Assembly: GCF_004348425.1 (NCBI RefSeq)
Contig: NZ_SMKK01000006.1
Location: forward strand, 1 to 64,000
Direction of reading: 5' to 3'
Origin: Actinomadura sp. 7K507
GTDB lineage: Bacteria; Actinomycetota; Actinomycetes; Streptosporangiales; Streptosporangiaceae
Length of the DNA: 64,000 nt
Below, in pieces: positions 56,160-64,000 of the stretch. The notes under the pieces were generated by a model. It saw only the letters and a program-made list of their open reading frames with translations, made no database searches and had not been told where the DNA came from. Within the stretch, counting starts at the first letter, position 1, and each line of letters begins with the position of its first letter. The position numbers and the translations under genes were made by a program.

Positions 56160-57107
56160 TCACTTGCGCATGTAGACGCGGACGGCGGTGCCGTCCGGGC
56201 CCGTGTGGACGCGGACGAGGTCGGCCACCTGGTTCACCATGAGGATGCCCCGGCCGCCGTTGGGGCGCATGTCGGAGGGGTGCCGCCCGGCGAGCGGGTC
56301 GGCGATCGTCCCGGCGTCCCGGATCTCGCAGAGGACGTGGCCGTCCTCCGCCCACAGCCGCGCGGTGCCCGCCCCGCCGCCGTGCAGGCAGGAGTTGGCG
56401 GCGAGCTCGTTCACGGCGAGCTCCAGATCGCCCACCGCGTCGGCGGCGAGGCCGAGGCGCGCCGCGTGCCGGCAGGCGAACTCGCGGACGAGCGGCAGCG
56501 CGTCGAGGTCGAAGCTCATCGAGACGGCGCCAGGCGGCTCCGGCAGCGGACGGTTGTAGGCGCGCACGATCCGGTCGGGCGCGTAGTCGCCGCTCACGTG
56601 CTCGCCGCGGTGGTCGATCACCACCGGGTGGGTGGCGCGGGCGTCGGCGATCGCGGCCGGCGGCAGGCCGGCCACGTCGTAGGGGCACAGGATCGACACC
56701 TCGCGCCCCTCGAACGCGAGGTTGATCAGTGCCTCGTGCTGGGCGCAGGCCGGGTACTCGGCGACCGACCGGCCGGGCCAGACCGGCTCGCCGATGATCC
56801 GCACGCGCCCCGCGGTGTGCCGGTCGGCGAACTCGCGCAGGACCCCCGGGATGATGCGGCCCGGGTTGCGTCCCGCCTCGGACATGTCCAGCCAGGTGAC
56901 CCCGTCGGCCGCCGGGCCCAGTGCCGCGCGCAGCGCGCCCAGGCGGGCGCCCGGCACCGCCACGGCCACCGGCTCGCCGGCCTCGCGGCCCGCGCGGACG
57001 AACGGCACGGTGCCGGCGAGGTACTCTCCGTCGTCGCGGTAGAGGAGAGCGGGGTGGGCGAACGCGCCGCGCGGCAGCCGACCCGGCCCCCCGGGCCTCT
57101 GGCTCAT
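56160..57107 (-). CDS. MEDS-domain / GHKL ATPase regulatory protein
   Basis: 315 residues. The N-terminal MEDS domain (FAHPALLYRDDGEYLAGTVPFVRAG, residues 15-180) is a sensor fold common in actinomycetes. The C-terminal RsbW-like ATPase has N box LAVNELAANSCLHGG, G1 RDAGTIADP and G2 GGRGILMVNQ. It lacks a phospho-acceptor His, so it is more likely a switch protein than a classical histidine kinase. Partner unknown. Confidence 0.85.
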   Translation of the reverse strand: MSQRPGGPGRLPRGAFAHPALLYRDDGEYLAGTVPFVRAGREAGEPVAVAVPGARLGALRAALGPAADGVTWLDMSEAGRNPGRIIPGVLREFADRHTAGRVRIIGEPVWPGRSVAEYPACAQHEALINLAFEGREVSILCPYDVAGLPPAAIADARATHPVVIDHRGEHVSGDYAPDRIVRAYNRPLPEPPGAVSMSFDLDALPLVREFACRHAARLGLAADAVGDLELAVNELAANSCLHGGGAGTARLWAEDGHVLCEIRDAGTIADPLAGRHPSDMRPNGGRGILMVNQVADLVRVHTGPDGTAVRVYMRK

Positions 57108-57353
57108 CGCGCGGTCACTCCGTTCGGGACGATGTCGAATGCACGTGCATCAGATCGAGGGTACGCGGCGGGGGACGCTCGCGCGAGGGCGACCTGCACG
57201 CGCATCCCCCGAGGTCAGACGAATACTTCTGCTGAACAACGGCCAACTCCACGATTACCCGCTGGTGACCCACGAAAACCAGGTGATGACCGTAAAATCA
57301 CGTTTCTGGCCATCGAAACGCCTCCGCGCGCCGCCGAATCGCTTCCGCGAAGA
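57108..57353. other. Intergenic region
   Basis: 246 bp upstream of the MEDS gene and beyond the ligase stop. Locally AT-richer (ATGACCGTAAAATCACG), likely holding the MEDS promoter; no gene seen. Confidence 0.45.
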
Positions 57354-58442
57354 TCACCGGTCCCGCAGGATCGCCGCGTCCACCACATCGGTCAGCCGGC
57401 CGCGCCTGCGGTAGGCGCCGCGCTGCCGCTCGGCGCCGGTCCCGCCCGTCAGCAGGCGGCGGAGGCCGCGGGCGGCGGCGCCGAGGTCCCCGCTGTCGCG
57501 CAGCGCGGGCAGCACGTGCGCCAGCAGGTCGCCCGCCAGCTCCCGGAAACCGGCCGGCCGGCCCGTGCGCACGTCCACGCCCGTCCCGGCCAGGCCGTCC
57601 CGCGCCGCCAGCCAGTACGCCGCGCGCAGCATCTCCTGAGACGGGTCGGGGGGCCGCTCGCCCGCGTCCACCGCCGCGGCCGAGACCTGCACCAGCGCCC
57701 GGATGAGCGCGGCGAACACGGCGGCGTCACCGGCGGTCGGGGCGACGTCGGCGAGCCGGATCTCCACGGTGGGCAGGCGCGCCGACGGCCGCACGTCCCA
57801 GAAGATCGTGCCGGTGTCCATCAGGGCGCCGCAGTCCAGCAGCGTCCCGACGAGATCGTCGTAGTGCGCCGACGACTCGAAGAACGGCGGCGGGCCCGCC
57901 ACCGGCCACCGCGCCCACGCCATCACCCGCCAGCACGAGTGGCCGGTGTCGCGCCCGGCCCAGTACGGCGAGTTCGCCGTCATGGCCAGCAGTGTCGGCA
58001 GCCAGGGGCGCAGATGGTTGCTGACCTGGATCGCGCGCTCCCGGTCGGGCATCTCCACGTGGACGTGGCAGGAGCAGATGCTCTGCTCGTCGTCCAGGCC
58101 CCGGTAGACCGCGCGGCTTTCGGCGTAGCGCTGACCGCCGCTGATCGGGGCGGGGATCACCTCGCCCAGCACGGGCGTCCCGGTCGCGGCGAGCCGGACG
58201 CCCTCGGCGGCGGCGGCCGCCGCCATCGCCGACCGCATCGACCGGACCTGCTCGTCGAGCTTGTCCAGGTCGTCGCACGGCGGCGTCTTGGCCTCGGCGA
58301 GGAAGTCGACCAGCTCGGTGGAGGCGCGCTCGCCCAGCGTGGCGGTCGCCCGCCGCACGACGGCGGCGGCCCGGGGGACGACCTCCCGGGAGACGGGATC
58401 GACGACGAAGTACTCTTCCTCGATACCGAAACGCAGGGCCAT
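57354..58442 (-). CDS. YbdK-type glutamate-cysteine ligase / carboxylate-amine ligase
   Basis: 362 residues of the GCS2 family (FGIEEEYFVVDP at the N-terminus, CSCHVHVEMPD, LTANSPYWAGRDTGHSCWR, PTVEIRLADVAPT). Members join glutamate to an amine, weakly to cysteine in E. coli YbdK. The true product in this host is unknown; actinomycetes use mycothiol and not glutathione. ATG 58442 is chosen because the conserved core begins there. Confidence 0.87.
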   Translation of the reverse strand: MALRFGIEEEYFVVDPVSREVVPRAAAVVRRATATLGERASTELVDFLAEAKTPPCDDLDKLDEQVRSMRSAMAAAAAAEGVRLAATGTPVLGEVIPAPISGGQRYAESRAVYRGLDDEQSICSCHVHVEMPDRERAIQVSNHLRPWLPTLLAMTANSPYWAGRDTGHSCWRVMAWARWPVAGPPPFFESSAHYDDLVGTLLDCGALMDTGTIFWDVRPSARLPTVEIRLADVAPTAGDAAVFAALIRALVQVSAAAVDAGERPPDPSQEMLRAAYWLAARDGLAGTGVDVRTGRPAGFRELAGDLLAHVLPALRDSGDLGAAARGLRRLLTGGTGAERQRGAYRRRGRLTDVVDAAILRDR

Positions 58443-58527
58443 CCCACCACCTCGGGCTCGGGGGCGACGCAACGGCCACTCACTCCGACCGTACGTGGTC
58501 GCCGCCCCGTTCGCACCCGCCGGAAGG

Positions 58528-58710
58528 TCAGGGGCCGCTATCGAAGAAGTACAGCGACAGCGCGATGAGGTGGGTGACGACCACCACGCCGATGCCGAAG
58601 AAGAACAGGAACTTGGCGGGGGCGTGCGGGAAGACCTTGCCCGGCTTGAGAGGCCCGCGTTCGCGCTGCCGTGCGGCGATCCGCTCCTCGAGCGGAGGAC
58701 GGCCGAACAA
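58528..58710 (-). CDS. Small single-span membrane protein
   Basis: 60 residues: a charged N-terminal half and one membrane helix (FLFFFGIGVVVVTHLIALSLYFF). DUF6126-like small actinobacterial proteins look similar. It lies 2 bp after the next gene upstream and is surely co-transcribed with it. Confidence 0.6.
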   Translation of the reverse strand: MFGRPPLEERIAARQRERGPLKPGKVFPHAPAKFLFFFGIGVVVVTHLIALSLYFFDSGP

Positions 58711-58712
58711 CG

Positions 58713-58922
58713 CTACTGCTGGGGCTCGTCGACGACGACGTCGGACATGATGTCGACGGCCAGCGCGACGATGCCGCCGAGCACGGTCACCGCCGCCCCG
58801 ATCCCGAAGACGATCCAGTCCGGGCCCATGACCATGCCGACGCCGCCGATGGTGAACCCGATGAAGATGATGGTCACGGCGACCCAGGACTTGGGGCGTC
58901 CGGCGTGGTGGCCAGTCGACAT
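58713..58922 (-). CDS. Small two-span membrane protein, HGxxE/DUF6704-like
   Basis: 69 residues with two hydrophobic helices (WVAVTIIFIGFTIGGVGMVMG and IVFGIGAAVTVLGGIVALAVDIM). It matches a small membrane protein widespread in actinomycetes, often annotated only as hypothetical. Role unknown; paired with the single-span protein that follows. Confidence 0.65.
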   Translation of the reverse strand: MSTGHHAGRPKSWVAVTIIFIGFTIGGVGMVMGPDWIVFGIGAAVTVLGGIVALAVDIMSDVVVDEPQQ

Positions 58923-59060
58923 GCGTTCGTCATCCTCACAGGCTCGGTCGGGGGCTGCTTCTGTCGGGGTCTACGACGCCGAACTCTAGCAACGCCCCTC
59001 GCCGAAGGCCCCTCCGGGGTATGCCGTGGACCGCCGGAGAGCAGGCTCCCGGCGGAGGCG

Positions 59061-60239
59061 TCAGACGAACGCGCCGTGCCCGGTCGCCGCGCGCCCGACG
59101 ATCAGCGTGTTGATCTCCCTGGTGCCCTCGTAGGAGTAGAGCGCCTCGGCGTCGGCGACGAACCGCCCGATGTCGTAGTCGAGCACGATCCCGTTGCCGG
59201 CCATCAGCTCGCGCGCCCAGCCGACCACCTCCCGCATGCGGGTGGTGCAGTGCGCCTTGGCGAGCGCCGAGTGCTCGTCGCGGTAGCGGCCGCTGTCCTG
59301 GAGCTGGGCGAGCCGCACCACCATGCCGAGCGCGGCCGTGGTGTTGCCGAGCATCTTGACCAGCAGGTCCTGGACGAGCTGGAACCGGGCGATCGGCCGG
59401 CCGAACTGCTCGCGCTCCACCGCGTAGTCGCGGGCGATCTCGTAGGCGGCGAGCATGACGCCGACGGCCTGCCAGGCGACGCCGCTGCGCGTCCGGCGCA
59501 GGATCGCCGCCGTGTCCTTGAAGCTGTTCGCCCCCGCGAGCCGGTCGGCCTCGGGGACGCGGCAGTCCTCCAGGACGATGTCGGCGTTCTGGACGGTCCG
59601 CAGCGCGATCTTGTTCTCGATGCGGGTGGCGGTGAACCCGGGCGTGTCCTTGCCGACGACGAAACCCTTCACCTGGTCGTCCGCCTCGTCCTTCGCCCAC
59701 ACGACGGTGTGGTCGGCGAACGTGGCGTTGCCGATCCAGCGCTTGGCGCCGTTCAGCACCCACTCGTGGCCGTCGCGGCGCGCGGTGGTGCGCAGCCCGA
59801 GCGCAACGTCCGACCCGCCCTCGGGCTCGGTGAGCGCGAACGCGCCGATCTTCTCCATCCGCCCCATCGCGGGCAGCCACCGCTCGCGCTGCTCCTGTGA
59901 GCCGCACCGGCCGATGCTGCCCATCGCGAGGCCGCTGTGGACGCCGAAGAACGTGGACATGGACGGGTCCACGCGGGCCATGTCCATCGCGAGGAACCCG
60001 GTCAGCAGGCTGCTCGGCTTCTCGCCAGGGCACTCGTCGTGGGGGAGCCCGGCGATGCCGAGCTCGCCGAAGCCGGGGATCAGGTCGTGCGGGAACTCGG
60101 CCCGCGCCCAGCAGTCGTTCGCGATCGGCGCGACCTTCGAGTCCAGGAAGGCGCGCACCCGCCCGACGATCTCCTGTTCCCGATCATCGAGCAGTTCCTG
60201 CATTTGGTAGAGGTCACCGGGGAGGTTTTCCAAGGTCAT
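59061..60239 (-). CDS. Acyl-CoA dehydrogenase, glutaryl-CoA dehydrogenase-like
   Basis: 392 residues. FAD-contact motif FALTEPEGGSDVA, and near the C-terminus YSYEGTREINTLIVGRAATG, whose Glu is at the catalytic position used by glutaryl-CoA-type enzymes. The enzyme removes two hydrogens from an acyl-CoA, possibly with decarboxylation. GGGAGGG precedes the ATG. It diverges from the methylmalonyl-CoA mutase genes, suggesting a shared role in branched or odd-chain acyl-CoA breakdown. Confidence 0.9.
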   Translation of the reverse strand: MTLENLPGDLYQMQELLDDREQEIVGRVRAFLDSKVAPIANDCWARAEFPHDLIPGFGELGIAGLPHDECPGEKPSSLLTGFLAMDMARVDPSMSTFFGVHSGLAMGSIGRCGSQEQRERWLPAMGRMEKIGAFALTEPEGGSDVALGLRTTARRDGHEWVLNGAKRWIGNATFADHTVVWAKDEADDQVKGFVVGKDTPGFTATRIENKIALRTVQNADIVLEDCRVPEADRLAGANSFKDTAAILRRTRSGVAWQAVGVMLAAYEIARDYAVEREQFGRPIARFQLVQDLLVKMLGNTTAALGMVVRLAQLQDSGRYRDEHSALAKAHCTTRMREVVGWARELMAGNGIVLDYDIGRFVADAEALYSYEGTREINTLIVGRAATGHGAFV

Positions 60240-60369
60240 GGACCCTCCCTTCCCGGAGCCCGCACCGTTAACCTGCGCACCCCGCCCGGTCCTGGGCGGA
60301 CGCGCGGTTCCCCCGGCAGTGGGACCCCGGTTCAGAGCGGGATTCGGTCGCTCGCCTACGATCCAGGGC

Positions 60370-62213
60370 ATGACGGTGCCGCCTGACGAACTCGAACTGG
60401 CCGCCGCCTTCCCCCCGGCCGAACGCGACCGGTGGCGGGAGATGGTGAAGGGGGTGCTGCGCAAATCCGGCGCGGCGACGGAGGACACCCCCCTCGATGA
60501 GATCGAGGGTCTGCTGACCCGCGAGTCGTGCGACGGGGTGCCGATCGCCGCGCTCTACACGCGCGACGACGCCCCGCCGGGACGCCCCGGGCTCGCGCCG
60601 TACGTCCGCGAGGTGCGGCCGGACGGCGAGGGCGTCGCCGGGTGGGACGTCCGGCAGCGGCACGCGCACCCCGATCCGGCGGTCACCCGGGAGGCGGTCC
60701 TCGCCGACCTGGAGAACGGCGCCACCTCCCTGTGGCTGCGGCTCGGCGACGGCGGGCTGCCCGTGACCGGGCTCGCCGAGGCGCTGCGCGGCGTCCTCCT
60801 CGACCTCGCGCCGGTCGTGCTGGACGCCGGGCGGCAGACGGCCGAGGCCGCGGAGGCGTTCCTGGCCCTGGTGACCGAGCGCGGGAACGCGGCGGACGCG
60901 TCCGGCAACCTCGGCGCCGACCCGCTCGGGCTCGCGGCCCGCACCGGGACGCCCGGCCCGCTGGAGGGCGCCGCCGACCTGGCCGTCCGCTGCGTCCGCG
61001 AGTTCCCGAAGCTGCGCGCCGTCGTCGCCGACGGGACCCCCTACCACGACGCGGGCGGCGGCGACGCCGAGGAGCTCGGCGCGGCCGTCGCGGCGGGCGT
61101 CGCCTACCTGCGGGCCCTGACCGGCGCGGGGCTGAGCGCGGACGAGGCGTTCGGGCAGATCGAGTTCCGCCTCGCCGTGAACGCCGACCAGTTCTCCTCG
61201 ATCGCCAAGCTCCGCGCGCTGCGCCGCCTGTGGGCGCGGGTGGCCGAGGTCAGCGGGGCAGCCGAGGGGACCTCCGCGCGCGTCCACGCGGTGACGTCGT
61301 CGGCGATGATGACGCGGCGCGACCCGTGGGTGAACATGCTCCGCACCACGATCGCGACGTTCGCCGCCGGGACCGGCGGCGCCGACGCGGTGACCGTCCA
61401 GCCGTTCGACGCCCGGCTCGGGCTGCCGGACGGCTTCGCCCGCCGCATCGCCCGCAACACCCAGACGCTGCTGCTGGAGGAGTCGAGCCTCGCGCGCGTC
61501 GTCGACCCGGCCGGCGGATCCTGGTACACCGAGAGCCTCACCGAGGGGCTGGCCCAGGCCGCCTGGACGTGGTTCACCGAGATCGAGAAGGCCGGAGGCC
61601 TCGCCGCCGCCCTCGAATCGGGGCTCGTCGCCGAGCGGCTCGCCGCGACCTGGGCGCGGCGCCGCGCGGACATCGCCCGGCGCAAGGCCCCGCTCACCGG
61701 CGTCAGCGAGTTCCCCAACCTCGACGAAACCCTGCCCGAGCGGGAGCCGGCCCCGGACGCACCGGACGGGCGGACCCGGGGCGAACCATGCGGCGGCCTG
61801 CCCGTCGTCACGTACGCGCAGGACTTCGAGGCGCTCCGCGACCGCTCAGACGCCCACGCCGGCGCGACCGGCGCCCGCCCCCGGGTGTTCCTCGCGACGC
61901 TCGGGCCCATCGCCGTCCACACGGCCCGCGCCTCGTTCGCCGCCAACCTGTTCCAGGCGGGCGGGATCGAGACGGTCAGCGGCGCACCCGAGGAGTTCGG
62001 CACGTCCGGCACGTCCGTCGCCTGCCTCTGCTCAAGCGACAAGGTGTACGGCGAGCAGGCCGCGGAGGCGGCGAGGGTTCTGCGCGAAGCGGGTGCGGTG
62101 AAGGTCTGGCTCGCGGGTAAGGGAACGTATGAGGGGGTCGACTCCGGCGTGTACGCGGGATGCGACGCGATCGGGGTTCTGGAGACCACCCTCCACGAGC
62201 TGGGAGTGAACGA

Positions 62214-62217
<4 letters not shown>
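60370..62217 (+). CDS. mutA: Methylmalonyl-CoA mutase small subunit
   Basis: 615 residues. The TIM-barrel part ([69 protein letters not shown]) and the C-terminal B12-type fold without the cobalamin-binding DxHxxG motif mark it as the non-catalytic small subunit. It pairs with MutB to interconvert methylmalonyl-CoA and succinyl-CoA. Its stop overlaps the mutB start by 4 bp. Confidence 0.93.

Positions 62218-64000
<1,783 letters not shown>

Overview
The window is very GC-rich actinobacterial DNA. Paired Scr1-type regulators with DUF397 partners, an MbtI/MbtA/MbtH-type siderophore system, DmdR/IdeR-type iron boxes and a MutA/MutB methylmalonyl-CoA mutase all point to a filamentous actinomycete. 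The predicted siderophore resembles the madurastatins of Actinomadura, so a Thermomonosporaceae host is my best guess; this is an inference and not something the sequence proves.

Siderophore locus (1-6568 and 28183-44341). Left arm: the 3' part of a Cyc-A-PCP NRPS, an EntS-like MFS exporter, an aspartate decarboxylase (panD) and a salicylate-AMP ligase. Right arm: an MbtI-type salicylate synthase diverging from a 4001-residue NRPS (C-A-PCP / C-A-PCP / C-A-MT-PCP / C-PCP), a siderophore-binding lipoprotein, an ornithine N-hydroxylase and an MbtH protein. Four 19-bp iron boxes sit at the three control points. Selectivity residues that I read from the A domains predict Gly, then beta-Ala, then N5-hydroxy-Orn (exact DMENLGLINK code, with a methyltransferase inserted in that A domain). 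PanD would supply the beta-Ala. The predicted product is salicyl-oxazoline (or thiazoline)-Gly-betaAla-N-methyl-hydroxyOrn-(cyclo)hydroxyOrn. Three parts of the line are unusual: the third C domain has lost its HHxxxDG histidines, the last module has no A domain, and there is no TE.

Region between the arms (6576-28182). This stretch has nothing obvious to do with iron. It holds a TetR gene with two perfect operators and a divergent DUF2867-like gene, an AraC regulator, an F420/NADP-type oxidoreductase with an HxlR regulator, and a TetR-ferredoxin-P450 operon. Next come two tandem Scr1-DUF397 pairs, a three-gene overlapping cassette of unknown function, an ATPase/unknown pair, and two rearranged copies of a DGPF-protein/unknown-protein locus with an ISL3 transposase remnant. 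It ends with an ECF41 sigma factor and flavoprotein, and a secreted I36 inhibitor-like protein with a NucA/NucB-type nuclease. Much of 12.1-16.1 kb and 20.6-26.7 kb looks less GC-rich than its flanks and carries decayed fragments, so this is probably an accessory island.

Right flank (44344-64000). An LpqC-like esterase is followed by a hexitol-type PTS operon (PfkB kinase, EIIC, EIIB, EIIA, Zn-dehydrogenase, HPr, DeoR) preceded by a tiny upstream ORF. After that come a DMT-type transporter, a PucR-type regulator, an acyltransferase, DoxX, membrane and signalling proteins, a YbdK-type carboxylate-amine ligase and an acyl-CoA dehydrogenase. The divergent mutA/mutB pair comes last, with mutB running off the window end.
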